Source of the DNA: Accumulibacter sp.
GTDB taxonomy: Bacteria > Pseudomonadota > Gammaproteobacteria > Burkholderiales > Rhodocyclaceae
NCBI RefSeq assembly: GCF_029255285.1
Contig: NZ_JAPUVI010000067.1
Coordinates: 1-44,677, forward strand
Reading direction: 5' to 3'
DNA length: 44,677 nt
The notes below the pieces were generated by a model. It did no database searches and had not been told where the DNA came from. It was given only the letters and a program-made list of their open reading frames with translations. The position numbers were made by a program, and so were the translations under genes. Every line of letters begins with the position of its first letter. Position 1 is the stretch's first letter. Positions 8,675 to 18,360 of this stretch are shown in pieces.

Positions 8675-9331
8675 TGGCGAACGGGCCGCCGACAACTCGC
8701 TGGCAGCTCGCCCACCAGCTTTGTGCAGCAGTTCCGCGATATCAGTGTTGTCGGTCTTGAGTGCCCAGTCAATCGCCGAGGCACCTCGTTCATTGACAAC
8801 GTTTGGATCGGCCTTGTGGCGCAGCAGCAGTTCGACGACCTCGATATGCCCGAAACGTGCCGCAAAGAGCAAGGCCGTCGAGCCGTTTTCGGTCGTCGCG
8901 TTCACCTCCGCGCCCTTTGTCAAGAGATACTCGGCAACTGCTGTGTGGCCATTGAAAGCGGCATAGATCAGCGGTGGCCAGCCATAGAGATTGACATCGG
9001 CACCGCTTTCTACCAAACGCTGGACGAAATACAGTTTGCCCCGGTAAGCCGCCAGGCTGAGCGCGGTCTCGCCATTGCGATTGCGGGTATTGATCCGCGC
9101 CCGGCGCTTCAGCAGGAAATCAAAGAACTCCTTGTTGTCGCGATTTACCGTTTGCATCAGCAGCGTATTGCCCGCCGCGTCGACCGAATTGACGTCCATG
9201 CCGCGGTTGATCAACTGGATCGCCCACGACGTATCGGCCGAGATCAGCGCTTCCTCCATGTCCTCGTAAATGCCGCCCCAGGCGGCGAAGGGTACGAGCA
9301 AGGCAAACAGCAGAGAGAGAATCTTGTTCAT
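8666..9331 (-). CDS. exported ankyrin-repeat protein
   Basis: A 221-residue protein with a signal peptide (MNKILSLLFALLVPFAAWG) followed by four to five ankyrin repeats, for example DAAGNTLLMQTVNRDNKEF, NRNGETALSLAAYRGKLYF, WPPLIYAAFNGHTAVAEYL and NGSTALLFAARFGHIEVVEL. Ankyrin stacks bind proteins; the partner is unknown. No membrane anchor or enzymatic domain is seen, so it is probably periplasmic. Its start overlaps the tatD stop by 4 bases, so it is translated from the same message as tatD, pilZ and holB. The C-terminal 15 residues (after LLHKAGG) are low-complexity and lie opposite the end of the exonuclease gene. Confidence 0.85.
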   Translation of the reverse strand: MNKILSLLFALLVPFAAWGGIYEDMEEALISADTSWAIQLINRGMDVNSVDAAGNTLLMQTVNRDNKEFFDFLLKRRARINTRNRNGETALSLAAYRGKLYFVQRLVESGADVNLYGWPPLIYAAFNGHTAVAEYLLTKGAEVNATTENGSTALLFAARFGHIEVVELLLRHKADPNVVNERGASAIDWALKTDNTDIAELLHKAGGRAASELSAARSPSR

Positions 9332-10113
9332 TGGGCAACTTTCGTCAGAGCTTCGGGAAACAGGCGAAAAAAATTCTCCGTCGTTGCGTCAACCACTTCG
9401 TGATAGCTCAGGCCACGCAGTCGCGCGATCTCTTCGGCGACATACTTCACGTAACCTGGTTGATTGGTTTTTCCGCGGAAAGGAACCGGAGCCAGATAGG
9501 GAGAGTCGGTCTCGACGAGCAATCGGTCGAGCGGAACACGCTGTGCCACTTCCCGGACGATGAGTGCCTTCCGGAAGGTGACGATGCCCGATAGGGAAAT
9601 GTAGAATCCCTGGTCGAGCGCCGCTTCGGCGACCTGCCACGTCTCGGTGAAACAGTGCATGATGCCGCCGACCTCCGCAGCGCTCTCCTCGACCAGTAGC
9701 CGCAAGGTGTCGGCCGCGGCGTCGCGGGTGTGTACTACTAGTGGCTTGCCAAGCTGACGGGCGGCGCGAATGTGAGTGCGAAAACGCTCGCGTTGCCACT
9801 CGGGCGCGTCCTTGTGCCAGTAATAGTCGAGTCCCGTTTCGCCGACCGCGATTACCCGCGGGTGTTGCGCGAGCCTGACGAGATCGGCGGTCGTCGGCTC
9901 GCGTACATCGGTCGCCGCCGGATGGACACCAATCGAGGCCAACAGCGATGGCCAAGCTTCGGCCAGCGCCAGGACGCGTGGCGAATCCTCGAGCGTGACG
10001 CCGATGCACACGGCGCAACCCACGCCGTTGCCGAGCATCAACTCGACGACCTGCGGCACGGTTTCGGAGAACTCCGGAAAGTCCAGGTGACAGTGCGAAT
10101 CGACCAGCATCAA
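9328..10113 (-). CDS. tatD: TatD-family metal-dependent DNase/hydrolase
   Basis: A 261-residue TIM-barrel hydrolase of the TatD/YcfH family, which act as metal-dependent deoxyribonucleases or D-aminoacyl-tRNA-type hydrolases. The metal ligands are all visible: His7 and His9 (DSHCHLDF), Glu92 (GETGLDYYW), His128 (VVHTRDA), His153 (MHCFTE) and Asp203 (ETDSPYLAP). Two ATG codons are adjacent at the start, so the protein may be one residue shorter. It follows pilZ after 7 bases and overlaps the ankyrin gene by 4. The holB-pilZ-tatD order is the common gamma/betaproteobacterial one and matches YcfH, which sits beside holB in E. coli. Confidence 0.92.
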   Translation of the reverse strand: MMLVDSHCHLDFPEFSETVPQVVELMLGNGVGCAVCIGVTLEDSPRVLALAEAWPSLLASIGVHPAATDVREPTTADLVRLAQHPRVIAVGETGLDYYWHKDAPEWQRERFRTHIRAARQLGKPLVVHTRDAAADTLRLLVEESAAEVGGIMHCFTETWQVAEAALDQGFYISLSGIVTFRKALIVREVAQRVPLDRLLVETDSPYLAPVPFRGKTNQPGYVKYVAEEIARLRGLSYHEVVDATTENFFRLFPEALTKVAQ

Positions 10114-10120
10114 GAGGCCG

Positions 10121-10495
10121 TCAAATGGTATGTGTCGGGCGGCCCGACTGCATCACTCCGCCGAGGAGACCTTCGATCCGGCGCCGTGCTTCGACGCCGG
10201 CTTCGTCGTTCTTGAAGTGAACGCCAATCCCCTGTGCCTTGTTGTTCTGAGCGCCGGCCGGCGTGATCCAGACCACCGTACCAGCGATCGGCAGCTTCGC
10301 CGGGTCATCCATCAACGACAAAAGCATGAAGACTTCATCGCCCAGCGCATAGTGGCGGGTCGTCGGAACGAAGATGCCGCCGTTACGCAGCAGCGGCATG
10401 AACGCCGCATACAGCGCCGACTTCGAATTGATGTTCAGCGACAGGACGGTCGGGCGTGGCGCCGCCGCGGGTTTGGAGTGGTCGGCTTCTGGCAT
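10121..10495 (-). CDS. pilZ: PilZ-domain protein (type IV pilus-associated)
   Basis: A 124-residue single PilZ domain. It lies between holB and tatD, the place where PilZ sensu stricto is found in Pseudomonas and relatives, where it supports type IV pilus assembly together with PilB and FimX. Conserved stretches are FVPTTRHYALGDEVFMLL, GTVVWITPAGAQNNKAQG and IGVHFKND. The canonical c-di-GMP motifs RxxxR and D/NxSxxG are not seen (the N-terminus has VLSLNINSKSALY instead), as expected for the pilus-type, non-binding PilZ. The ATG at 10495 is 6 bases after the holB stop. Confidence 0.88.
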   Translation of the reverse strand: MPEADHSKPAAAPRPTVLSLNINSKSALYAAFMPLLRNGGIFVPTTRHYALGDEVFMLLSLMDDPAKLPIAGTVVWITPAGAQNNKAQGIGVHFKNDEAGVEARRRIEGLLGGVMQSGRPTHTI

Positions 10496-10501
10496 GTCGC
10501 C

Positions 10502-11545
10502 TCAGGAAGTTCGGAAGAGACTCGCGTAACTCAGAAAAAAATCCTCGAGAAACAGGCGGCTATTCACGGGTTGTTCGCACTGGCGCCGGTATTGTATCGC
10601 CTTTCGGTCGAATGCCAAGAGGCGGCCGGTATCGGTCGTCTGCGCCAGTCGCTGCAAGAGCGGTGCCTGGGCCAGAAAGTAACGCGGCGGCAAACCCTCG
10701 CTCGCCAGGGTGAGGTCGAAGAGCCATTTCTGCGCCCAATCGAGCGTCCGCCCTAGCGCGTTTGGCCGTTTCTCCGCCTTGACCAGCCGATCGACAACGG
10801 CGGCGGCGGCCAGCGGGTCGGGACGATCGGAAGACGCGAACTGGGCGAGCAGGGCGTCGAGCAGCACACGTTCGCCACGGCCGGCGAGTTCAAGCGCCAG
10901 GCGCGGCGAACCGCCGGCAAGCGCAAGCCAGTCTTCCGCCGCCACGTGGACTCCGGCGGCATGCAACCAAGGCAGCGCGCGACTTCGTAAAGGCCTTCGC
11001 ACCAAGACCGACTGGCAGCGACTGCGAATGGTTGGCAACAAGCGATACGGTTCGCTGGAAATCAAAATAAATAATGTGTTTGCGATTGGTTCCTCAAGAG
11101 ATTTAAGAAGTGCGTTCGCGGTCGCGCGGTTCATCGCTTCGGCTGGGTTGAGCAAGACCAACCGTGCCCCGTGGCGGTGGGTTCCGAGATGGAGAAAGTC
11201 GTCGAGCGCGCGCACCTGGTCGATCGTAATCTGTTGGCTTGGTTTCTTCTTGCCGGGTTCGGAGTAGACCGCTTGGCCCCCCTCCTCCTCCTCACCCAGC
11301 GCGCTCGGCTGCAACAAGCGCAGGTCCGGATGATTACCCTGGGCCAGCCAGACGCAAGCGGGGCAACTACCGCAGGCCCTGGCCTCCACCGTGACTCGTT
11401 CACAGAGCAGCGACTCGGCGAAGCAACGGGCGAGGTCGAACTTGCCAATTCCGCGCTGACCAGAGATCAGAAGCGCATGCGGCAGTTGCGCCCGCCTCGA
11501 CACGAGCTCCGACCACACTTGGCTGTGCAATTCAATAACATTCAT
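10502..11545 (-). CDS. holB: DNA polymerase III subunit delta'
   Basis: A 347-residue clamp-loader subunit that helps open and load the beta sliding clamp. Residues 29-35 form a P-loop-like GQRGIGK without the usual following Ser/Thr, consistent with a delta' that does not hydrolyse ATP. The zinc module is complete: Cys48, Cys58, Cys61 and Cys64. [10 protein letters not shown] and SRCQ are typical sensor and arginine-finger regions. I set the start at ATG 11545 (MNVIELH) because it overlaps the tmk stop as ATGA; the frame is open a few codons further but would start inside tmk. A 15-residue acidic insert (EEEEGG) between the zinc module and QQITIDQVR is lineage-specific. Confidence 0.92.
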   Translation of the reverse strand: MNVIELHSQVWSELVSRRAQLPHALLISGQRGIGKFDLARCFAESLLCERVTVEARACGSCPACVWLAQGNHPDLRLLQPSALGEEEEGGQAVYSEPGKKKPSQQITIDQVRALDDFLHLGTHRHGARLVLLNPAEAMNRATANALLKSLEEPIANTLFILISSEPYRLLPTIRSRCQSVLVRRPLRSRALPWLHAAGVHVAAEDWLALAGGSPRLALELAGRGERVLLDALLAQFASSDRPDPLAAAAVVDRLVKAEKRPNALGRTLDWAQKWLFDLTLASEGLPPRYFLAQAPLLQRLAQTTDTGRLLAFDRKAIQYRRQCEQPVNSRLFLEDFFLSYASLFRTS

Positions 11546-12174
11546 AAACAGTATCTTAAGATACAATCCTCGATCAATTTCTTGACCGTTTCCGGCGGCT
11601 GATCGGCATCGACCATCTGGATGCGCTGCGGTTGAGCGCGCGCACGCTGCAGGTAGGCTTGGCGCACACGCTCGTGAAAGTCGGCGCGCTCCCGTTCAAA
11701 ACGATCGAGCTCGCGCGTTTGTGCGGCGATTCTTCGACCCGCCGTCGACGACGGGAGATCCAAGAGAAGTGTCAAATCAGGTTGGAGGCGGGCATGCACC
11801 CACCGCTCGAGTTGAAGAAACTTGCGGCTCGCCAGACCGCGTCCGCCGCATTGATAGGCATAGGTGGCGTCGCTGAAGCGGTCGCAGATGACCCAGTCGC
11901 CACGTTCAAGAGCCGGCTCGATGAAGCGTGCCAGGTGCTCGCGGCGGGCGGCAAACATCAGCAGCGCTTCGGTTTCCAGATGCATGGCTTCGTGTAGCAA
12001 CAGCCCGCGCAGTTTTTCTCCCAGCGGCGTACCGCCGGGTTCTCGGGTGGTCAGTACTGGCAGGCCACGCGCGTTAAGGAAATCAGCCGTCGCCGCAAGA
12101 TGGCTGCTCTTGCCGGCACCGTCGATGCCTTCGAAGGTAATGAACTTGCCGCGTCGCCTGCTCTCGCCAGCCAT
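11542..12174 (-). CDS. tmk: thymidylate kinase
   Basis: A 210-residue kinase that converts dTMP to dTDP with ATP. The P-loop is [11 protein letters not shown] (14-24), followed by [15 protein letters not shown], the DR(F/Y) motif in [14 protein letters not shown] and a lid region near RELDRFER. The start ATG at 12174 overlaps the mltG stop in a TGATG arrangement; a TTG three bases upstream is also in frame but less likely. The stop overlaps the holB start (ATGA). The order mltG-tmk-holB is the same as in E. coli (yceG-tmk-holB), so translation of the three is probably coupled. Confidence 0.94.
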   Translation of the reverse strand: MAGESRRRGKFITFEGIDGAGKSSHLAATADFLNARGLPVLTTREPGGTPLGEKLRGLLLHEAMHLETEALLMFAARREHLARFIEPALERGDWVICDRFSDATYAYQCGGRGLASRKFLQLERWVHARLQPDLTLLLDLPSSTAGRRIAAQTRELDRFERERADFHERVRQAYLQRARAQPQRIQMVDADQPPETVKKLIEDCILRYCL

Positions 12175-13175
12175 CAAGACTTCCCGCCTTTCTGGTACCG
12201 CACAACAGCCCGTCGATGTTCGTCGAGCGTGCGTGAAAAATGAGTGCTACCGTCCCCGCGCGCGACAAAATACAATGCCTCGGTGGGTGCCGGATGCAGC
12301 GCCGCCTGCAAGGACGCCAGACCGGGCATGGCAATCGGTGTTGGTGGCAAACCAGCGCGCGCATAGGTGTTGTAGGGGGAATCCGCCAGCAGATCGCGTT
12401 TGTACAGCTTGCCGTCGAAGCGTTCGCCCAAACCATAGATCACGGTCGGGTCGGTCTGCAAGAGCATCCCTCGCCGCAAGCGATTGACGAATACCCCGGC
12501 AATCTCTGCCCTATCTTCGTCGCGCCCGGTTTCCTTCTCGACGATAGACGCCATGATCAGCGCGTCGTAGGCGTCACGATACGGAAGTCCTTCTGCCCTC
12601 GCCTGCCACTCATGCTCCAGATGCCGCCGCATCGCCTGGTGCGCTCGGGCCAGCAACTCGACATCGCTGCTGCGCTTGGCAAATAGATAGGTATCAGGAA
12701 AGAACTCACCCTCCGCGGTATCCCGCGACCTGCCGAGCAGGCGCATGATGTCTGCCTCCGGCAAGCCGGCGGTGTCGTGACGAAGGTCGGGATGAGCATC
12801 GAGTCGCTCACGCATCTGACGGAAAGTCCAGCCTTCGATGAATACCAGCTCGGCCTGCGTGACGTCACCCCGAGTCAGTTTGCGCAACAAGTCGAGCGGC
12901 GTGATGCCGTGTGCAATCAGATAGCTTCCGGCTTTGATCGACGCCTCGACACGCATCAGCTTTCCGAGCAGAATCAACTTCCAGGGTTCGACTTCGGCGC
13001 CGGCACTGGCGATTTCGCTGGCCGCCAAGCGCAGGCCGCTGCCCGGCGCGATCGTGAACTCCAGTTGCGTGCGCGGCAAATTGATCGGCCAGAGCGCCAG
13101 CCAGGCGAAACTCGCCACAGGCAGCGTAAGTCCGGCAACAGCGAGCAGGAGGAGGTTTCGGAAGCGTTGGCGCAT
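12174..13175 (-). CDS. mltG: endolytic peptidoglycan transglycosylase MltG
   Basis: A 333-residue inner-membrane murein transglycosylase that cuts nascent glycan strands and is thought to end glycan polymerisation. Residues 7-30 are a membrane anchor with the rest in the periplasm. A LysM-like subdomain ([19 protein letters not shown], then [11 protein letters not shown]) precedes the catalytic YceG domain. The catalytic Glu is in ASIVEKETG (Glu213), and the family motifs [28 protein letters not shown] and [17 protein letters not shown] are intact. I chose ATG at 13175 (MRQRFRN) because it places the membrane segment correctly; the frame is open further upstream but would cross the divergent ygfZ start. 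Confidence 0.93.
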   Translation of the reverse strand: MRQRFRNLLLLAVAGLTLPVASFAWLALWPINLPRTQLEFTIAPGSGLRLAASEIASAGAEVEPWKLILLGKLMRVEASIKAGSYLIAHGITPLDLLRKLTRGDVTQAELVFIEGWTFRQMRERLDAHPDLRHDTAGLPEADIMRLLGRSRDTAEGEFFPDTYLFAKRSSDVELLARAHQAMRRHLEHEWQARAEGLPYRDAYDALIMASIVEKETGRDEDRAEIAGVFVNRLRRGMLLQTDPTVIYGLGERFDGKLYKRDLLADSPYNTYARAGLPPTPIAMPGLASLQAALHPAPTEALYFVARGDGSTHFSRTLDEHRRAVVRYQKGGKS

Positions 13176-13231
13176 CGGTCCGGCACAGCCGGTGGGCTGT
13201 GGGGCGGGGACGGGGGAATGGCGAGTCGCTC

Positions 13232-13237
13232 TATAAT
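13232..13237 (+). promoter_or_regulatory. TATAAT element between divergent mltG and ygfZ
   Basis: A perfect TATAAT on the plus strand, about 117 bases before ygfZ. No good -35 hexamer is seen at the right distance. The overlapping minus-strand TATTAT could serve mltG instead. Confidence 0.3.
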
Positions 13238-13353
13238 AGCCGAAACCGGCGGCGCGAAGCGGCGAACCGCTCTCGTGGGCGGCTCGCGGCCGGGCGCCGC
13301 TTTGCTGGCGCCTATCACGTCCGCTCTCAACCATTGGATGGAAATCAGAAACG

Positions 13354-14370
13354 ATGAACTTGATCTGGCAGGAATTTCTGGAGGCAAGCGGAGCTCGCAT
13401 CGACGGCCAACTGGTCACGGATTTTGGTGACCCGGCAGCCGAATGGGCGGCCGCCGGGGCCGGCACGATCGTCGCGCCGCTGACCCATTTGGCGCTCATC
13501 GAAGTGGCGGGCCCTGATGCTGAAACCTTTCTACACAATCAACTGACCAGCGATGTCAGGCATCTGGCTCACGATGCGATACAGCATTCGGCGTGGTGCT
13601 CGGCCAAGGGCAGGATGCTAGCCAGCTTTCTTGTTTTTCGCAGTGGCCCCGACTATGACCTGCAATTGTCGGCCGATCTGTTGACTACGATACAGAAGCG
13701 GCTGCAGATGTTCGTCCTGCGCAGCCAAGTCGTCTTCGCCGAACGCTCCTCTTGCTGCGAACTAATCGGTTTGTCGGGTCCACAGGCGGCGAACGCTCTG
13801 CTCACGCTCGGCCTGCCGGTTCCCGGCCAGGCCCTGAGAACGGCGGCGTTCGAGAGCGGTATCGTTCTCCGGCTCGACGAATCGCGGCTGCAGGTCGTCG
13901 TCGAAAGGCGGGCCGCAGCCAGCCTTTGGCAAGGTCTGCGGGCACAGGCGTGCCCGGTCGGCACCACGGTCTGGCAATGGCTGGATATCCAGGCGGGAAT
14001 TCCGCTGATCGGCGCACGTACGACGGAGGAATTCGTGCCACAGATGATGAATTTCGAACGGCTGGGAGGCGTCAGTTTTCGTAAGGGCTGCTATCCCGGC
14101 CAGGAAGTCATCGCTCGCACGCAGTACTTGGGCAAGGTCAAACGCCACCTCTACCGCGTTCACTCGGCCAGCCCGATGGCTGCGGGCAATGCGATATATT
14201 CACCGGCCAGCCCCGCACATCCTTGCGGCATGGTCGCCAACGCTGCTCCGGCGCCGGCTGGTGGTTACGATGCGCTGGCCGTCGTCCAGGAGACCTTCGC
14301 CGCGTGCGGCGACCTCGAACTGGCGACGCCGGGTGGTCCGCAGCTCGAGTTGCGGGTGCTCGACGGCTGA
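13354..14370 (+). CDS. ygfZ: YgfZ/GcvT-like folate-binding protein (Fe-S cluster repair)
   Basis: A 338-residue protein of the YgfZ/IBA57 family, which binds folate and helps maintain some iron-sulphur enzymes such as MiaB. The diagnostic motif KGCYPGQE is at residues 244-251 with Cys246. The N-terminal GcvT-like part contains LTHLALIEVAGPDAETFLHNQL, the usual signature. The C-terminal barrel ends with LELRVLDG. It is divergent from mltG across a 178-base gap and followed after 26 bases by the NRDE gene. Start at ATG 13354 fits the family length. Confidence 0.92.
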   Translation: MNLIWQEFLEASGARIDGQLVTDFGDPAAEWAAAGAGTIVAPLTHLALIEVAGPDAETFLHNQLTSDVRHLAHDAIQHSAWCSAKGRMLASFLVFRSGPDYDLQLSADLLTTIQKRLQMFVLRSQVVFAERSSCCELIGLSGPQAANALLTLGLPVPGQALRTAAFESGIVLRLDESRLQVVVERRAAASLWQGLRAQACPVGTTVWQWLDIQAGIPLIGARTTEEFVPQMMNFERLGGVSFRKGCYPGQEVIARTQYLGKVKRHLYRVHSASPMAAGNAIYSPASPAHPCGMVANAAPAPAGGYDALAVVQETFAACGDLELATPGGPQLELRVLDG

Positions 14371-15148
14371 CTCGCCTCTCCTTTGAGCGCACCCCCATGT
14401 GTCTGATTCTGCTCGCCTGGCGAGCACATCCCGATTACCCGCTGGTGGTTGCCGCCAACCGTGATGAGTTCTTCGTTCGCCCTTCGGCAGCGGCGGGGTT
14501 CTGGCCCGAAGCCCCGGAAGTCTTGGCCGGGCGCGACCTCGAAGCCGGTGGCACCTGGCTCGGAATCCATCGTGAGCAGCGTTTCGCCGCGTTGACCAAC
14601 TACCGTGAAGGTGGCCGGCCACTCGCGGCGGCGCGTTCCCGAGGCACCCTGGTCGCCGACTTCCTGATCGGCAGCGATACCCCGCGCGCGTACCTCGAAA
14701 AGGTTGCCACGCGCTCTGCCGAGTACAATGGTTTCAACCTCTTCGTCGGCGACGGCGAGTCCCTCGGCTATTTCTCGAACCGCGGCGAGGCTCGACCGCG
14801 TTGGCTGAAGCCGGGAATCTACGGCCTCTCCAACCACCTTCTCGACACCCCGTGGCCGAAACTGGCCAGCGCCAAGACCGCGTTTGCCGAAGCACTGACT
14901 ACCCTGCCGAGACAGTCGGTTTTTTTCGAACTTCTGGCCGACCAGGAGGTCGTCGCTGATTCGCATTTGCCGGCGACTGGCGTCTCTCTCGCCTGGGAGC
15001 GCATCCTGTCGGCGATTTTCGTCAGATCGGAACACTACGGAACGCGCGCCGCAACTCTCATTGTCCGGCGCCGAGATGGCTGGACGAGTTTCACGGAGCG
15101 CAGCTTCGGCGTCGGCGCGCAAGCGATTGGCGAGGTATACGAGAGCTT

Positions 15149-16146
<998 letters not shown>

Positions 16147-16179
16147 CTAGGGTGCAGAATATCGGTCAGGTGGAGCAAA

Positions 16180-16656
16180 ATGCTGGGTGAGCCGGAACAA
16201 ACCGTGAAAACCGCCAGATTTTTGCAGGCGCAACCGCTGTTCGGCGGCGTCGACGATCGCGCGATGGCCGCGATTATTCCGTTGCTGCGCGAAGTCAACT
16301 TCGCTGCCGGGGAGGTGATCGTCAAGGAAGGCGACGACGGCGACGCCATGTTCGTCATCTGCCACGGCTCGGTGGAGGTTCTGAAAAGTTGCCCGACGGC
16401 GGCTAACGTACTCGGCACGCGTATCGCCGTCCTCGGGGTCGGGGACGTTTTCGGCGAGATGGAACTGATCGACCTGCAACCGCGCTCAGCGACCGTGCGC
16501 GCGCTCGAGCCGGTGGAGGCGCTGGCCTTGTCGAACGGCGATCTGTTCCGGATTTACGAGTTCGACATGCCGACCTTCGCGTTGATCGTCCTGAATCTGG
16601 CACGCGAGCTGAGTCGCCGTCTGCGCCGCATCGACGATCTCGCGGTGCTGTGCTGA
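16180..16656 (+). CDS. stand-alone cyclic nucleotide-binding domain protein
   Basis: A 158-residue protein made of a single CAP-family cNMP-binding domain with no DNA-binding domain. The ligand pocket is recognisable: FGEMELIDLQPRSATVRA (91-108) contains the FGE(M/L) and RSA(T) pattern with Arg102 to hold the phosphate. A preceding GDDGDAMFVICHGSVEV is the typical beta-roll. The C-terminal helix (LIVLNLARELSRRLRRIDD) resembles the dimerisation helix of CRP but the protein ends there. The start is ATG 16180 with GGTGGA upstream. It probably works as a cAMP or c-di-GMP-responsive adaptor; the partner is not visible. Confidence 0.85.
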   Translation: MLGEPEQTVKTARFLQAQPLFGGVDDRAMAAIIPLLREVNFAAGEVIVKEGDDGDAMFVICHGSVEVLKSCPTAANVLGTRIAVLGVGDVFGEMELIDLQPRSATVRALEPVEALALSNGDLFRIYEFDMPTFALIVLNLARELSRRLRRIDDLAVLC

Positions 16657-16688
16657 CGAGGGGCGCTGGGTAGCGGCCTGACTCGAGG

Positions 16689-16704
16689 CGCCGCCGTGGC
16701 GGCG
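16689..16704. terminator. hairpin between convergent cNMP-binding and CZB genes
   Basis: CGCCGC, loop CGTG, GCGGCG: a 6-bp GC stem directly after the CZB stop and 32 bases after the other gene's stop. There is no U-tract, so termination is only inferred from position. Confidence 0.35.
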
Positions 16705-17097
16705 TCAACCGGCACCGTGGTCGACGCCGGAGATTCGTCGAAAGTCTTCCTGCCAAGCGCGCATGGCAATCGCCAGTCGGCCAGACATCGTGAGGTAGTC
16801 GTCATAGAGCAGCGTGTAGGCGTCGACGACGCGGCCGGACGCGGCCAGTGTGACGATCTGCGCGGCCAGCGCGTGGAAGCTCGCGTGCAGTCGTCGCACC
16901 GCTTGGTAGTGCTCCGTTCCCAGATCTTCTGGCGACCAAGTTGGGCCGTACAGCCACTGGCCAAATTCGCACCGGTCATCGGCCAGAGTTTCTGCCAGAT
17001 CAATTCCCGGCTGCGCCTCGAGAATCGCTTGCCTGAGCTCGGACATCCACCGTGCATGCTTGCCGATGGCCTCTTCAATGTCCGCAATATTGTTCAT
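16705..17097 (-). CDS. CZB-domain (chemoreceptor zinc-binding) protein
   Basis: A 130-residue protein that is almost wholly a CZB domain. The zinc ligands fit the 3His/1Cys pattern: His14 (IGKHARWM), Cys43 (DRCEFGQWLYG), His71 and His75 (LHASFHAL). CZB domains sense cytosolic zinc or hypochlorous acid and are usually the tail of chemoreceptors or of diguanylate cyclases such as DgcZ; a stand-alone copy is less common. I chose ATG at 17097, which has GGGAG upstream, over a start ten codons earlier. The neighbour upstream is an HD-GYP response regulator in the same direction, but a terminator lies between them. Confidence 0.85.
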   Translation of the reverse strand: MNNIADIEEAIGKHARWMSELRQAILEAQPGIDLAETLADDRCEFGQWLYGPTWSPEDLGTEHYQAVRRLHASFHALAAQIVTLAASGRVVDAYTLLYDDYLTMSGRLAIAMRAWQEDFRRISGVDHGAG

Positions 17098-17188
17098 CCA
17101 TCTCTCCCGAAGCGGCTCGCGTCCCACTGACCAAGCACGGATTCTACTTGCTTACCGGCAGCAAGCCGCCAAGCCGCAATCGCTCCAG

Positions 17189-17212
17189 AAAAAAAACCAG
17201 CATTAGGCCGGC
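17189..17212 (-). terminator. intrinsic terminator after the HD-GYP response regulator gene
   Basis: On the minus strand GCCGGC, loop CTAAT, GCTGGT (6 bp with two G-U pairs), followed by a run of eight T. It lies 27 bases after the response regulator stop and before the CZB gene. Confidence 0.7.
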
Positions 17213-17238
17213 GGGCACGCAGCAGCTTGGCGACGGGT

Positions 17239-18282
17239 TCAAGTCCCTGTACCATCGACGTTTGTATAGATTTTCCGCAGGTCGTCCGGGTTGCTCAGGA
17301 AGGCGTTGACGCAATCCGGGTCAAAATGAGCACCTGCTTCCTGGTGCAAGAAATTCAATGCCCGATCGAGTGGCCAAGCCCTCTTGTAGGAGCGGTCGGA
17401 TAGCAGGGCATCGAAGACATCAGCGACCGCGACAATCCGTCCGAACAGTGGAATGTCCGTTCCGGACAAGCCCTGCGGATAGCCTGAGCCATCGTACTTC
17501 TCGTGGTGAGTAAGAGCAATCAGCGCCGCGGCTTGCAAGACCGTCGACTCACTGCCGCTGAGCAGTTCCGAACCAAGACGGGCGTGCCGTTTCATGACCG
17601 CAAACTCTTCCGCCGTCAGCCTGTCCTTCTTCAGCAGAATGGCATCCGGAATGCCGATCTTGCCAACATCGTGCATCGGGGCCGCCTGCAGTATCAGTTC
17701 CTGCTGTGCTTTGGGAAGGCCAAGCTGGCTCGCGATGAGATGGGAAAACTGCGCCATGCGCTGAATGTGTGCGCCGGTTTCCGGATCGCGAAATTCGGCG
17801 GCGCGCGACATGCGGAGTAGCAGTTCGTGTTCTCGGTCGTGCACCGTTTTCGTAGCCTTGGCAACCTCGTCGGCGAGCCAGGCCGCGCGGTCGGCAAGAT
17901 GTCTCTGGCTGGTATTCAGGGCCAGCATGTTGCGCACGCGTGCCGAGAACTCCATTCCGTCGACAGGTTTGGTCAAAAAATCCGTCGCTCCGAGGTGCAG
18001 CGCCTGGTAGCGCACGGCCTTGTCGTCGTTGGCTGTGATCATGAGGACCGGCAACTGCTCGCGACCAGGAACACGGCGAAAGCGGCTGATGAACTCAAGC
18101 CCGTCGAGTTCGGGCATCATGTAATCAACGATCACCAAGTCTGGCAGATTCTCGGCGCACCATCGCAGTCCATGAAGCGACTCCTGGAAGATCACGGCTT
18201 CGCAGCCCTCCATTTTGCCGACCAGATTTTCCAACAGCATCAGATTGATGTCGCTGTCGTCAATGATCGCGATTCGGTTCAT
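17239..18282 (-). CDS. RpfG-like response regulator with HD-GYP c-di-GMP phosphodiesterase domain
   Basis: A 347-residue two-domain protein. Residues 1-120 are a receiver domain with acidic pocket Asp8/Asp9, phospho-acceptor Asp53 (IVDYMMPE) and Lys105 (TKPVDG). A coiled linker leads to an HD-GYP domain: HDVGKIGIPD at 204-213 and HHEKYDGSGYP at 259-269, the complete motif of active c-di-GMP phosphodiesterases. The start ATG at 18282 has GGGAG upstream; an extended -10 element sits just before. No histidine kinase gene is adjacent. It likely lowers c-di-GMP in response to a phosphorelay and so affects motility or biofilm; the signal is unknown. Confidence 0.92.
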   Translation of the reverse strand: MNRIAIIDDSDINLMLLENLVGKMEGCEAVIFQESLHGLRWCAENLPDLVIVDYMMPELDGLEFISRFRRVPGREQLPVLMITANDDKAVRYQALHLGATDFLTKPVDGMEFSARVRNMLALNTSQRHLADRAAWLADEVAKATKTVHDREHELLLRMSRAAEFRDPETGAHIQRMAQFSHLIASQLGLPKAQQELILQAAPMHDVGKIGIPDAILLKKDRLTAEEFAVMKRHARLGSELLSGSESTVLQAAALIALTHHEKYDGSGYPQGLSGTDIPLFGRIVAVADVFDALLSDRSYKRAWPLDRALNFLHQEAGAHFDPDCVNAFLSNPDDLRKIYTNVDGTGT

Positions 18283-18305
18283 GCGGTGCTCCCGGAATTG
18301 CGCGC

Positions 18306-18314
18306 AGTATACCA
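18306..18314 (-). promoter_or_regulatory. extended -10 promoter of the HD-GYP regulator
   Basis: On the minus strand TGGTATACT: an extended -10 (TGn) joined to TATACT. The predicted start of transcription is within about 20 bases of the ATG at 18282. Confidence 0.5.
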
Positions 18315-18330
18315 AGATACCGAGAACACC

Positions 18331-18360
18331 GGCCTTCGGCACCAGCTGACGCCGAAGGCC
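18331..18360 (-). terminator. perfect 10-bp inverted repeat after the LysR gene
   Basis: GGCCTTCGGC, 10-base loop, GCCGAAGGCC. It begins at the LysR stop codon and ends before the extended -10 of the next gene. No U-tract follows on the minus strand, so it may be a Rho-assisted terminator or a regulatory structure. Confidence 0.4.

Noticed and set aside
17233-17253. Sequence like a tRNA T-arm and CCA end (GGGTTCAAGTCCC then TGTACCA)
   Set aside because: The stem is only three pairs, no matching acceptor, D-arm or anticodon arm is found upstream, and it overlaps the coding end of the HD-GYP regulator.
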